Shown: positions 31,486 through 43,600, counted from the first letter of the stretch. The stretch: DNA of 64,000 bases from Scilla litardierei (GCA_030789695.1 CM061142.1:145733637-145797636), one strand, 5' to 3'. Notes: generated by a model from the sequence alone, not told the origin. Program-made: numbers and translations.

Positions 31486-31997
31486 GTGAATTTTTATGTT
31501 GATGCAAACCTATTTTGCTGAGATCAAGACTCTTTTATCCATCAAGGGCTTTCTGCAGGAGTTTGATGATTGTTGGTTTTGAGAAAATTGGTCTACGAGA
31601 TTGTTAGTTTTTGTTTTTTAATAGTTTATATTACGATCCTTTAGGTGCTTGATGAAATGTCTCTTATGTTTTTCTTTCTTAAATCTGTGAATGGAGAAAA
31701 TAGTAGTTTTTATTATGACCCTATTGTTAGCCAAAAACTAGAAGTCCACAGCTTACAATCTTTATTTAAGCTTTGGCAGAATCTTGAAGTTCCCTACAGA
31801 ATTTATTGCAAAAACTACCAGCAACTTGGCTGAAAACAACATAGGTTGCATTTTCGGTTCTCATTGTGTTTTGTCCAATTTGTCTTTATATCAATCGGTT
31901 AGTTGTTTTCCATTTTGATATCAATCTGCAGATGAATTGGAAACACATTTCTTTTGATGCCAATATGTTTTAATATCAAATTGTTATTTGCCTTCAG

Positions 31998-32127
31998 AGT
32001 GAAACATTGGCAAAGGTTCAACAGGATGCATCAGTATTACAGCACAAAACGAGAACCTTTGCAAACAAGTGGAGGGTCTTCAAATGAGTAGATTAACCGA
32101 GGTTGAGGAACTTGCATACTTGCGGTG
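31998..32127 (+). pseudogene. CHUP1-like exon fragment
   Basis: After a splice-acceptor-like TTGCCTTCAG, the translation reads SETLAKVQQDASVLQH, then after a one-base frameshift near 32047-32050 ENLCKQVEGLQMSRL and TEVEELAYLRWVNS. This resembles the conserved coiled-coil/EELVYLRWVNACL region of CHUP1, the actin-binding protein of the chloroplast outer envelope needed for chloroplast positioning. The frameshift, and the lack of the rest of CHUP1 around it, make this a captured or decayed fragment. The family recognition is from memory, without alignment. Confidence 0.7.
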
Positions 32128-32400
32128 GGTCAATTCAAATTGTGTTTTATTTCATTTCCCCCCTTTCTTTTGAGATTTGGAGATGCATATTTAGCTTGAC
32201 AGAGTAGTTTTGGGTATTAGGAAAATTTCATTTTTCTGAGGAAACGCGATCAGAGCATGCCAATTGTTTGTAGAAACGCCGAACAGAGTATTATTGGACA
32301 AAACTAGGAGTTTCAAGTACTCTTATGTACTCAATCATTGTCACGCTCAATTTTCCCATCAGCATTCAAAAACCACACCTAAATGCACTACCTCTCCACA

Positions 32401-33838
32401 TTTTCGCATTATTGTAGAATGTTTTCGTTGAACATAAAACATTAATTCAATGATGGTGTTTTATGGTGTTTTATCAAATGTGAGTACAAATTATAATGTA
32501 TGAAATGGTGAAAATACCATTACTGTTGTTTTTTGACATTCATATAGGGTTCATTAGGGATAAATATATTTTGTTGTTATGTTTTTGTTGTTATTATTTT
32601 GTCAATTCTGTGGTTTTATGCAACCGAATAAAATTAGAAATATAGTCATTGGGATTGTTACTGAAGTGTCTTTCCCATGTGTTCAGACACTAAATGAGAA
32701 GCCTGAAGAACGGAAGCAAGACCTCACTTTTATCCCTCTTGCACCAGCATGTGTGGTATGTTTCAGCCACAAACTCGATTGTTTTAAATGGTTATGCATT
32801 ACAAGCATTTAAATATCCCGAATGGACGAGGATTTTGTGTTCTCATTTATTTTTTAAAAATCATTTATTAAACCAAATAATGAAACTTTAGATATGACAA
32901 GGCAATCGGTCTCATTTCGCATTATTGTAGAATGTTTTCGTTGAACATAAAAGATTAATTCAATGATGGTGTTTTATCAAATGTGAGTACAAATTATAAT
33001 GTGTGAAATGGTGAAAATACCATTGCTGTAGTTTTTTGACATTCATATAGGGTTCATTAGGGATAAATATATTTTGTTGTTATGTTTTTGTTGTTATTAT
33101 TTTGTCAATTCTGTGGTTTTATGCAACCGAATAAAATTAAAAATATGCTCACTGGGAATGTTACTGAAGTGTCCTTCCCATGTGTTTAGACAATAAATGA
33201 GAAGCCTGAAGAATGGAAGCAAGACCACTTTCATCCCTCTTGCACCAGCACGTGTGGTATGTTTCAGCCACAAACTCGATTGTTTTGAATGGTTATGCAT
33301 TACAAGCTTTTAAATATCCCTAACGGACGAGGATTTCGTGTTCTCATTTCTTTTTTTAAAAATCATTTATTAAACCAAATAATGAAACTTTAGATATGAA
33401 ATGGCAATCAGCCTCATTACGCATTATCGTGGAATGTTTTCGTTGAGCATAAAAGATTAATTCAATGATGGTGTTTTATCAAATGTGAGTACAAATTATA
33501 ATGTGTGAAATGGTGAAAATATCATTGCTGTTGTTTTCTGACATTCATATAGGGTTCATTAGGGATAAATATATTTTGTTGTTATGTTTTTGTTGTTATT
33601 ATTTTGTCAATTCTGTGGTTTTATGCAAACGAATAAAATTAGAAATTTGCTCACTGAGAATGTTACTTAAGTGTCTTTCCCCTGCATTCAGACACTAAAT
33701 GAGAAGACTGAAGAACGGAAGCAAAACCACACTTTCATCCCTCTAGCACCAGCATGTGTGGTATGTTTCAGGTTTTCAGCCACAAACTCGATTATTTTGA
33801 ATGGTTATACATCATTAGAAGCCTTTAAATATCCCTAA
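32401..33838 (+). repeat. Three tandem copies of a unit of about 500 bp with an exon-like core
   Basis: Units begin at about 32401, 32916 and 33417 with (T)CGCATTATTGTAGAATG-like text. Each contains an exon-like block after a TTCAG or TTTAG acceptor and before GTATGTTTCAG: 32687-32755, 33190-33256 and 33692-33760. Blocks 1 and 3 keep a 23-codon frame (TLNEKPEERKQDLTFIPLAP type). Block 2 has a 2-base deletion that breaks the frame. The protein family is not recognised. Confidence 0.75.
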
Positions 33839-33839
33839 G

Positions 33840-34040
33840 TTTTGCTGCCTTGCTGGTCATTCGAGTACTGACCCCAATATATTCAAACCTACTGCCTTTC
33901 GGTCCCCTTCCCTGGAGGTTATTTTGGATCCGCATCTGGTAAAGCCTGACCTACATCATGCTCACTGTTTGCAAGATACTGGTTGGTGTCAGCCTTCACA
34001 GGACAATAGCAGCTCCGCAAATGATACATTCCCATCTCCT
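33840..34040 (+). pseudogene. Exon-like open segment, family unknown
   Basis: An open frame of about 65 codons containing GHSSTDPNIFKPTAFRSPS and, further on, LVKPDLHHAHCLQDTGWC. It ends at a GTCAGA donor-like site. The composition is protein-like, with no low-complexity bias, but it lacks an ATG and is too short for the usual ORF search. It is probably another fragment of a host gene. Confidence 0.4.
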
Positions 34041-34067
34041 GTCAGAATTTTCTTCCTCATTCATGTT

Positions 34068-34970
34068 TTCTTCACTTTGTTTCACAATTTGTAGAATTCT
34101 ACTTCAAATTATGCATACTTTCTAGTTAGGGAGGTGGAAAAAAATGAAATCCCATTTTACATGTTAAGCAATCTGGGTTTAGGTAGCTTATGATCATAAT
34201 TATGCATAGAATTGGTAAATAATGCATATGCTAATGACCCATTAAAAATTAAACCTTTTAAATTTGCTCATTGAATTGGAAGAGATCGATTTTATAATTA
34301 ACCCACTAAAAAATTAACCCATTTCAAACATTGCATGCCAATAGTGCCCCTCTTAGATTTTTTGCTGTTTTTACTATATGAAGTACATGAAGACACTACT
34401 TATTTTGCTAAATGCATATTGTTATCAGTTTTATGATTTTGATTTTGGCCTGTAGATAACTGGAAATGTTCTTATTTGATGAAAAACTGGATCTTCAGGA
34501 GTTTCTTTATCAATGTTATCACTTTGTTGCACAATTTGTAGAAATCCACTTCAAATTATGCATACTTTGTAGTTAGAGATGTGGAAAAAAATGAAATCCC
34601 ATTTTACATAGTAAGAAATATGGGTTTAGGTAGCTTATGGTCATAATTATGCATAGAATTGGTAAATAAGGCATATGCTAATGACCCAATAAAAAATTAA
34701 ACTTTTTAAATTTGCTCATTGAATTGAAAGAGATCTATTTTATAATTAACCCACTAAAAAATTAACCCATTTCAAACAATGCAAGCCAATAGTGATCCTG
34801 TTAGATTTTTGCAATTTTTTTCCTATATGAAGTACATGAAGACACTACTTATCTTGCTAAATGCATATTGTTGTCAGTTTTATGATTTTGATTTTGTCCT
34901 GTAGATAACAGGAAATGTTCTTATTTGAAGAAAAAATGGAGCTTCAGGAGTTTATTTATCATAATGTATT
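34068..34970. repeat. Tandem duplication of about 447 bp
   Basis: Text from CACTTTGTTTCACAATTTG near 34074 to about 34510 is repeated from CACTTTGTTGCACAATTTG near 34521 with moderate divergence. No ORF; it looks like duplicated intron sequence. Confidence 0.75.
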
Positions 34971-35883
34971 TTTTGATGAAAAACTGAAGCTTTAGATTTA
35001 ACGTGTAGGGCACACATGACAAGATCGGGATCTATCAATAAAGCTCTGCCAAAATGTTCTATCGAATGAACGGATTGTCTGCCAATTCTCCCGTAAGTTT
35101 CTGTTCCCTTAAGTTTTCTTCGACTCTTCAATTAATTGGATGCTTTGATTTTTTCGGTTTTGGGGGTTGAAGTTGTGATTTGATTAGTTCAATCTGTCGA
35201 CTCCCGTAAGTTTCTGTTGACTCTTCAATATGCCAATTCCCTTATTTATACTTTGATTTGATCAGTTCAAGTGATTGATTTGTTAATAAGAGAACTGATT
35301 TGTTAATAAGAGAGCTTAGTTGATTAGCAGGAGTCTATTATACAAATGTTGATATATTAGCAAGAAGAATTAAACAGTGGATATGATTTGTTCTGTTTTC
35401 ATCAAATTCAACTGGTTGATTATATGGTTTAGTGCAGTGATATGAATTAGCTAATGTAAATGTGATGTTTTGTTCATTGCAACATAAAATTGAAAAACAT
35501 GGTAATAATAAGAAGAAACGAAGCTTGAAAATTTGATTATTTTTGGACTGGTTCACATGTAAATTGGAACTTGCTGGAATGAGATTGATATTTTGTACCG
35601 GGGAAAGCAACATCAGTGTATGAGCTCATATTGTATATTTCTATTTTATCAGTCTAAATTTGCTTGCTTACCATTCATTTTTAATATTAGTACCTTTTAC
35701 TTACACTTGCAGACTTAGATTTTTACCTCTTTTCTTTTCTTTGGCTTCAAATAAATTTCCAACTCTCTGTAACCATTAATCTTAATACACTTCTAATTCT
35801 AGCCTGCATCAAATGTAGGAGGTTTGATTTTTTTTACTTGCAATTTGAATGTAACCTCTTTGAATCTAACCTTTTTTACTCAG

Positions 35884-36538
35884 AAGAAGCAAAAAAGTGC
35901 AGGCAACGGTCGCTGCTCACTACTTGGAGCCAGTTGTGAGTTCGAAACGAGTCGAAGATGATCTCTTCAAGGTGCATGCGCTTATGGCACATGTTTATTC
36001 TTACTTTGCTCACCATAGATATCAGATTTGAAATCAAGCTGCATGCACTCTGTCTAGCTATTCCTATTATAAATTATTAGTTTGTTTAATTTGTTGAATT
36101 TATTTGATTTTCAGAGGAAGAAGGGGCAGCAAAGAAAGAAGCAGGACATGGTGTGTTATTTTGCGGCCTGTAGTAATGGCATTACAACAACAGTAGCAGG
36201 GGCAAAGGTAGTGGATGAAGATTTGTACATGATACCTCCTGAACTTCTCTATCATCAGATACCCAAAAGGGTCAGTGGTACATGCACATATTCTCCCATT
36301 CACTAAAAATTTTTGTCTTTTCATTGCCTAATTTTCAAAGGCCATAGTAATATTTTTGTGCCATTTTGATTGCAGAACTTATATGTAATAACTCCAGCCT
36401 CCAGGCTCCAGGCTCCAGTGCAAGATGTGGGGAGTTGGCCGTTAATCAATCTGCTGCCATCGTACAGGAGAGGGAGGGTGACGTGCCGTCGATGGATCCG
36501 CTGCCAGTCCAAACCTGATAAGCGCCTCATTCTCATCG
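35884..36538 (+). pseudogene. Three consecutive exon-like segments of an unrecognised gene
   Basis: Segments 35884-35971, 36115-36270 and 36376-36538 each lie between an AG acceptor with a pyrimidine tract and a GT donor. The frames join without a stop: ATVAAHYLEPVVSSKRVEDD, then KKQDMVCYFAACSNG with KVVDEDLYMIPPELLYHQ, then NLYVITPASRLQAPVQDVGS. This is good evidence for coding origin, but I do not recognise the family. It could be a captured fragment within the Helitron-like unit or part of an expressed host gene split by the copia insertion downstream. Confidence 0.55.
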
Positions 36539-37234
36539 GTATTGTAGTCCCTTTTCTCTTTTCTATCATTTTCAGAATGACATCTGTTAGAATCATGACT
36601 TGGTTCTCGCGGTTCTATCATATAAATTGTATGTTGAGCTCAGATCCATGATTTCTTCTGCTTACCAGCTTCAAACTACAAATTTCGGGTCAATTCCGTG
36701 CCACAATTTTGATTTTTGTGTTGGCTAAATTTAAGCAGGACCTGAACGCTAGCCATCTTGATCTTTGCCGCCCGAGAGGAATTTCTCTGGCCGTGATTAG
36801 AGAATTACCATGATTAAGAATAATTTTTAGGTATACTACAAAGAAATTCAATTAAGGAAGCATATCTGATAAGAAATGCGTATAATGGTGTTTATATACA
36901 ATCTTAAAATAAGCCTCATTCTTTTTTTAATGTTTCAGATATATTCTGCCATATTTTCGTGGCCATCAGTTACAGCTGATATATATTACCCGTGGTTTGT
37001 TTGATGGGCTTCCATCGTGGACTTTGTTAGAACAAAGGGCACACATTTCTGCAGCCATCTAGCTAATTGGTAAAGAGAATTTACGGGACTTGGTAAAGAG
37101 AATTCAGGTTTTATTTTTTGAAAAAACTGGGCCTTTTCTTTTGAGTTCTTATTTTTCTCTTAAATCTTTTTGATTTTCAATATGCATTTATTGATAATTT
37201 GTGCATGGGTTATAATCCAATTCTATAAAATTTA
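36539..37234. other. Intron-like or intergenic sequence
   Basis: Non-coding; a possible acceptor TTTAAGCAG at 36731-36739 precedes a short open stretch with DLNASHLDLCRPRGIS, which may be another small exon. Nothing else is recognised. Confidence 0.25.
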
Positions 37235-37239
37235 TGATT
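37235..37239. repeat. Target site duplication TGATT, left (copy at 44551-44555)
   Basis: Perfect 5-bp direct repeat immediately outside both LTRs of the copia element at 37240-44550. Confidence 0.9.
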
Positions 37240-37454
37240 TGTTATGAATGAGGGAGGCCTTTGGCCTCCCCTCCTTCATTACCCATTCATTAGGCCCCCA
37301 TTACTTAGAGTAATGGGGACCCTTGGTCTCCTAGAGGCTTTTGGCCTCCCCACTATGAGATATATAAATAGAGCACCATGGCTCTTAGCATTGTGAATTA
37401 TTCTTAGCAATGAAATTCTCTCTCTCTCTCTCTTGAGTTCATTATCATATAACA
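37240..37454 (+). repeat. Copia 5' LTR (215 bp)
   Basis: TGTTAT at the start and ATAACA at the end form a 6-bp terminal inverted repeat. The U3 region carries two strong hairpins: GGGAGGCC/GGCCTCCC with a 3-nt loop (37252-37270) and CCCCATTAC/GTAATGGGG with a 5-nt loop (37296-37318). A CT microsatellite lies near the end of the LTR. Confidence 0.93.
37361..37370 (+). promoter_or_regulatory. TATA box of the copia LTR
   Basis: TATATAAATA lies about 120 bp into the LTR, with the CT-rich tract downstream. It would set transcription start near 37390-37400. The same box is at 44453-44462 in the 3' LTR. Confidence 0.75.
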
Positions 37455-39546
37455 CGTTATCAGCTCGTTTGCTCTAAAATTCTTTGAGCTTTTCATCCCG
37501 TCTCCCCTCAAAAATTAAACCCGTACGCGCAAAGGAATCTATTGTTGCGGCGAAGCTTTGCGGAAATTTTTCTTTTGAGCGTATCGGGAGCGGAACTATC
37601 TACGGATTTTTATTATCACGATCTTCCCTAGATCTTTGATCTAGAGGTAATTTCTTTTCGATCACGTAGATACCTACAAAATATAGTAAACTATGATTTT
37701 ACAATGCTTCTTTTTATAGGCTTGTATAAATCTGCACTATTTTGTTTAATATCAAATTTTTTTTTAAAAAAATTGAGCAGCTCACGGAAATTTCCCTTAA
37801 TTAGCCATGGCTCTGACTGTAAAAGTTGACGATGAGACATGCATATATCTGCTTGATGTCAATGCATCTATGTTGAATCTATTCGGCATTTGAATTAATT
37901 TAACAGTTCACAGTTAAGAGAAATAGACCGTGACATTTACAGAATGGGAAAGGGTTTCATGTAGTCAACCCCAAATTTTAAAACAGAGGCCTTATTTCTG
38001 CTGATGTTGTTATTGTTTACTAAAAACAATTTATGCTTTAAATGGAATTGTCATATGACCGAGACAAGAGAAAGAAAAAAAAACAAATTGAAATTTTAAA
38101 AAAAAAATCAGTATGGAAAGGGGCCATGTGTACCATTTATTGAGAAGCCATGACTTGTATGAGCCATGTAACTACCATCTCCTTTCTGCTATCTTTTTTC
38201 TTCATACTTTTAATCATTTATCAACTGCACACTCATAAACTACAATAGATGTGGCCAGGGCAATCATATAACTTGCAGGCTATGTGACCATGCATGTATT
38301 AAGTCATACTATTTATGCAGTGCCCATCTCATGTATGCAGTAAACAAAATATAGTACTCGGCTCCTTTTAGCTAAGTATTTGGATCCTGCCGGCTGCAGC
38401 CATTAATTTCTTAATATTACCCTAAATCCACAACAGTCACCCAACCGAGTCTCCCTATTCATGAAGGCAAGAATTATTTATAGCAGGCAGACAGGTTAAT
38501 TACCACATGATATCATGCTGGTACATGGTCAATATTTAGGGTTCTTGAGGATTATTTGTATTCCCTAATCCAATAGTAGACTTAATTTAATTAAAATTGA
38601 GGTTTGGGCCTGCAGCCCATTTGTGACTATCAAATATTTTAATTGGGCCTGCAGCCCCTATTACCTAACGATATATATTTTAGCATACTATATAATGGCC
38701 TTATGCCAATTCCTTAACGGGACTCTCCCCTAAGTAAAATCAAAAATAATTTATATATTCCATGTTGACAAATTGTTTTAAACATCCCTCTTGCATATTA
38801 TAATCTATGGTTTACTAGGACTCTATTTTTCAAAATATAATTATCTTAAAGATCCTGAGACCGCTCTGCCGTTAGTCAACTAACCTAACGGTGTATGACG
38901 TTTCCATGTGGTCTACAAGATATTTATATTTTCTAGTTTCCCTTACCATATGTTTTGCTTGAGATATATGCGTGGTTGTTTACTTTTATGCCCGTAGCAT
39001 ATTTAGAACTGCGTGGATGTTTAAATCAGTAAAAATGTGTTTTTCGGGATCGGCCATTGTATACCTATTTACTTTCCTTGCACTTTTATTTTCTTTTGAG
39101 AGAATTTGTAAGTGAGGAAATTTGTATTTTAAAGCCAAAGCTCGATGCAACAGCACATAGAATTGATGAAAACTCCTTCAATGGATCATGATGTCGGTCA
39201 ATGTGCTTGGCTAAGTTTGCTGGACCAACCTAGCTTGACTGGGTAACAAGTGGTCCTGGCTTAGTCAATTCCTTGGCTGCGTCCGCTGGACCGCAAGGAG
39301 TCGATTCATGACTGTGTAAGCCAAAGCTCGATGCAACAGCATATGAAGACGGAGATATAGGGACCCAGTTCAGTTTGGGTTTCCAAAGTTGTATTATTTT
39401 TTTTCCTATTATGGACTTTAAACGAACTTTGGACTGTGTACTATTTTGGGTATCTGGCCGATCCCCGCATTTTTACTTGTTTATTTCTTTATGCATGAAT
39501 TTTTGAATTTTAATTAATTCATGCTCATTTTAAAATACGTAGATAA
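37455..39546 (+). other. Copia leader with candidate primer binding site
   Basis: The text after the LTR, CGTTATCAGCTCG (37455-37467), is at the PBS position; it only partly matches the initiator-Met site, so the primer is uncertain. The following 2.1 kb is non-coding, unusually long for a copia leader, and contains a direct repeat of AGCCAAAGCTCGATGCAACA (39133-39152 and 39318-39337). Confidence 0.65.
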
Positions 39547-40560
39547 ATGGCAAAATTGGCAAGCGTTGATTTCGAGGTCCTCGATTCTGCAGGGACAAAT
39601 TACCTGAGTTGGCGAGTGGACCTGAAGTTCCACTTGCGTTCAATGGCCCTCCTTGGGTCCATTTTGGGTCCTTCCTCGGCCCCAGCAGCGGCCGAAGCTT
39701 CTGCTACAGCTAGCAGCAGCCCCACAACCACTGTATCCGATGTAGATAAGGCGAAATCCATAATCTACATTAGGAAGCATATAGATCGGACCTTAAAGGC
39801 CGAATACTTAACGGTTGAGGACCCGAAGGACCTGTGGACAACACTGGAAGCACGGTATAAACATCAAATTGATGTTATATTACCCCGTGCCAGTTATGAG
39901 TGGGAAAACCTCAGACTTCAGGACTATAAGTCCGTCGCTGAGTATAATTCTGCACTTCATAACATCACCTCACGCCTGAAGTTGTGCGGTGAAGAAGTGA
40001 CAGAACATCGCATGTTGGAAAAAACATTTACCTCGTTTCACGAGAAAGATGCAATCCTCATGCAGCAGTATCGTGAACGCAACTTCACGAGATTCTCCGA
40101 TCTGATCTCATGCCTACTTAGAGCAGAGCAGAATCGAGATTTACTGCTAGCAACTCATAACTTACGTCCACCTGGCACTGCCCCTATCCCTGAAGCCCAC
40201 CACGTTTCTCCCCAGAAGTGGAAAAACAAGAGGAAGACTAAAAATACTAAAGGGAAAGCGGTAATGAAGCAACCAAGAGGTGCAGCTCCCCAGACAAACA
40301 AAAACAATAAAGGGAAAAGAAACTTCACTTGGAAGCGAAAGGACACCAAGCACGTGTCACTTCCAAAGAAGACCTGGGAGGACAAATGCCATAGATGCGG
40401 CATGACTGGCCATTGGTCCAGAAACTGCCGCACTCCTCGCCACCTACAGGATCTATACCAGGCGAGCCAGAAGTCTCGACCTGAAACAAACTTGGCAGGT
40501 GTACAACCGCCAACAGTCTTTATTGCTAAAGACTTCGAGAACGACGATCTGCTAGATTGA
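39547..40560 (+). CDS. Copia gag polyprotein
   Basis: Intact 337-aa ORF from ATG 39547. The N-terminus has the copia gag motif around LDSAGTNYLSWRVDLKFHL, followed by a UBN2-type capsid region (about 60-205), a basic Lys/Arg-rich segment (225-275), and the nucleocapsid knuckle CHRCGMTGHWSRNC at 281-294 with C-x2-C-x4-H-x4-C spacing. It forms the particle shell and binds the genomic RNA in the cytoplasm. It ends DDLLD and stop, so unlike many copia elements gag is not continuous with pol. Confidence 0.9.
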   Translation: MAKLASVDFEVLDSAGTNYLSWRVDLKFHLRSMALLGSILGPSSAPAAAEASATASSSPTTTVSDVDKAKSIIYIRKHIDRTLKAEYLTVEDPKDLWTTLEARYKHQIDVILPRASYEWENLRLQDYKSVAEYNSALHNITSRLKLCGEEVTEHRMLEKTFTSFHEKDAILMQQYRERNFTRFSDLISCLLRAEQNRDLLLATHNLRPPGTAPIPEAHHVSPQKWKNKRKTKNTKGKAVMKQPRGAAPQTNKNNKGKRNFTWKRKDTKHVSLPKKTWEDKCHRCGMTGHWSRNCRTPRHLQDLYQASQKSRPETNLAGVQPPTVFIAKDFENDDLLD

Positions 40561-40678
40561 GCATCATCATTTATCTATGCATTTAGAATTCGATGTATCT
40601 TCATCTGTTATTTGCTTTAGTGCAGACTTTTATCTACATTTTCTCTCAAATAAAATTTCTTTTTTTTGGCTTATATAG
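40561..40678 (+). other. gag-pol spacer, intron-like at its 3' end
   Basis: 118 nt between the gag stop and the first pol ATG, ending in a T-rich run and TTATATAG directly before ATGATG. The text looks like a splice acceptor, with possible donors upstream in gag; alternatively pol is translated from its own AUG. Confidence 0.4.
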
Positions 40679-43600
40679 ATGATGTCTGAGTGCCTAGTGG
40701 ATAGTGCCTCGACGCACACAATCCTTCGCGATCAATGCTACTTTAATAGCTTAAACAAATATGACGGTCCTGTTATCACAATTTCAGGACTGTCCCAAAT
40801 AATCGAAGGAACTGGTGAAGCAATTATATTGCTCCCAAATAACACAAGACTTCAAATTAATAATGCATTATTCTCTCCTATATCAAACAGAAATCTCGTA
40901 AGTTTCAAGGATTTCCGTTTAAACGGATATCACTTAGAGACCAGGGATAAAAATAAGGTTGAATATCTAATTGTAACTCGTCAAAAAGATGACCGGAAGA
41001 TCATCTGCGAGCGATTCAAGGGACTCCCGTCGGGTCTATACCAAACATACATTCAACCAGTAGAAGCCAATATGATTGAACACCAGACATGCCAATCACT
41101 ACCAGAATTCCAACTCTGGCACAATAGACTTGGTCACCCTGGAACAGCAATGATGCGCCACATCATCACTGAATCCCGTGGACACAAATTGAAGAACCTG
41201 AAGATTCTCAAAAGGGTGAATTTCCATGTCTCCCTTGTTTTAAGGGAAAACTAATAACGAGACCATCCCTCCTGAAAGTGGGATTAGAGTCTCCTGGCTT
41301 CCTTGAGAGAATTCATGGTGACATTTGCGGGCCTATTCACCCCGCAAGTGGCCCATTTCGGTACTTCATGGTACTGATTGATGCATCAACCAAATGGTCT
41401 TATGTGTGCCTCTTGTCTACCCGCAACCTAGCTTTTCCAAATCTATTGGCACAAATAATAAGGTTGCGTGCTCATTTCCCCGATAACCATATCAAGAAAC
41501 TACGTCTTGATAATGCGGGAGAATTTACTTCACAAGTCTTCGAAGACTATTGCCGGGCAACGGGTATTGAAGTTGAACATCCGGTAGCACATGTTCACAC
41601 CCAAAACGGATTAGCTGAGGCTCTTATAAAGAGACTCCAATGGATTGCACGTCCATTGCTTATGCAATCCCAGTTGCCTGTGGATGCTTGGGGGCATGCT
41701 ATTTTACATGCCGCATCACTTATTAGGATAAGACCCTTTGGAGGTCACACTTTATCCCCGATGCAACTAGCATACGGCGCACCTCCGGATATCTCTCATT
41801 TGAGAGTGTTTGGTTGTGCGGTATATGTCCCAATAGCACCACCGCAGAGGACCAAAATGGGTCCTCAGCGTCGTCTAGGTATATATATTGGGTTTGATTC
41901 GCCCTATATTATCAGATACCTTGAACCCCTGACGGGTGACGCATTCAAGGCACGTTTTGCAGACTGTGAATTTAATGAGAAATTTTTTCCAAAACTGGGC
42001 ACACAGTCTAAGAAGCCAGAAGCTTCTGAGACCATTAGTTGGGACCAGAAGTCTTTGTCCTTATATGATCCGCGTACTAATCTGTGTGAAGATGAGATCC
42101 TGAAGATCCTTCACATCCAGAATACAGTACATCTTTTACCGGATAAATTCATGGACAACCAGAAGATTGTCCGTTCACTCGTCCCTGCTGCCAATACGCC
42201 GGCTAGGATTGACATCCCCATAGATGGATGCAGCCCACCGGCAGCAGAATTGGTTGTACCTCAAATGAAAAGAGGACGCCCACCAGGTTCAAAAGATAAA
42301 GTTCCTCGAAAGAGGAAGACTCCTGGCGATACTAAGATTATCCCTCCACAGGATGCTGAGCTCAGACCAGCTACTTCTCCCCTCCTGATTTCCCCAGCAG
42401 AGGAAACAATAGGAGAAACATCATTAAATTTTGTACGTACTGGAGAAGTACTGGACAGAAATAGCATAGTCGACGACGACGATTTTGCGTTCGATATTGC
42501 CGTTCACGTCACTGAATATGACGATGACGTCGAACCACGATCTCTAGCGGAATGTAAACGTAGAGATGATTGGCCAAAGTGGGACGAGGCAATAAGAGTA
42601 GAGCTGGACTTACTCTTGAAACGAAAAGTCTTTGGACCAGTAGTCCAAACACCAGTAGGTGTAAAACCTGTGGGATATAAGTGGGTTTTCATAAGAAAAA
42701 GAGATGAAAATAATGTGATCGTTCGCTATAAGGCACGCCTTGTAGCCCAGGGATTTTCCCAAAGACCGGGGATTGATTACAAAGATACGTATTCCCCGGT
42801 CATGGATTCGATCACCTTCCGATTTTTAATCAGCCTAACTTCTCTGGAAAGCCTAGAAATGCAGCTCATGGACGTTGTGACTGCATATCTATATGGCGAT
42901 ATAGATAAAAATATCTATATGAGACTTCCTGATGGGTTTAATCTACCCCCAGAGATGAAAGAGATACCTCGGGACGTATTCTCTGTAAGGCTATATAGAT
43001 CATTATATGGTCTAAAACAATCGGGCAAGATGTGGTATAACAGACTAAGTGATTTTCTTGCACAGCAAGGATTCACGAATAACGAAGTCTGCCCGTGTAT
43101 CTTTATCAAAAGAATGGGAACAGGATTTGTCATCATAGCTGTATATGTAGATGACTTAAATCTCATAGGATCTCCTGCAGAGATCAAAGAGATATCTGAA
43201 AGCCTTAAACATACTTTTGAAATGAAAGACCTAGGCAAAACAAAGTATTGTCTTAGCTTACAGATAGAACACCTAAGAGGTGGAATCCTATTACACCAAT
43301 CTAATTATACAAAGAAACTTCTACGCAAGTTTCATATGGATAAATGTCATCCTTTAGGTACTCCTATGGTCGTAAGATCACTAGATGTACATAAGGACCC
43401 CTTCTGGCCACTGGAAGAGGGGGAGGAGATACTGGGTCCTGAAGTACCCTACCTCAGTGCCATTGGAGCACTTCTATATCTGGCTAACTGTACGCGTCCC
43501 GATATAGCGTTTACAGTTAATCTACTAGCCATACACAGTGCTGCGCCCACAAAGCGCCACTGGAACGGAGTAAAGCATCTTCTGCGATACCTTCAGGGTT

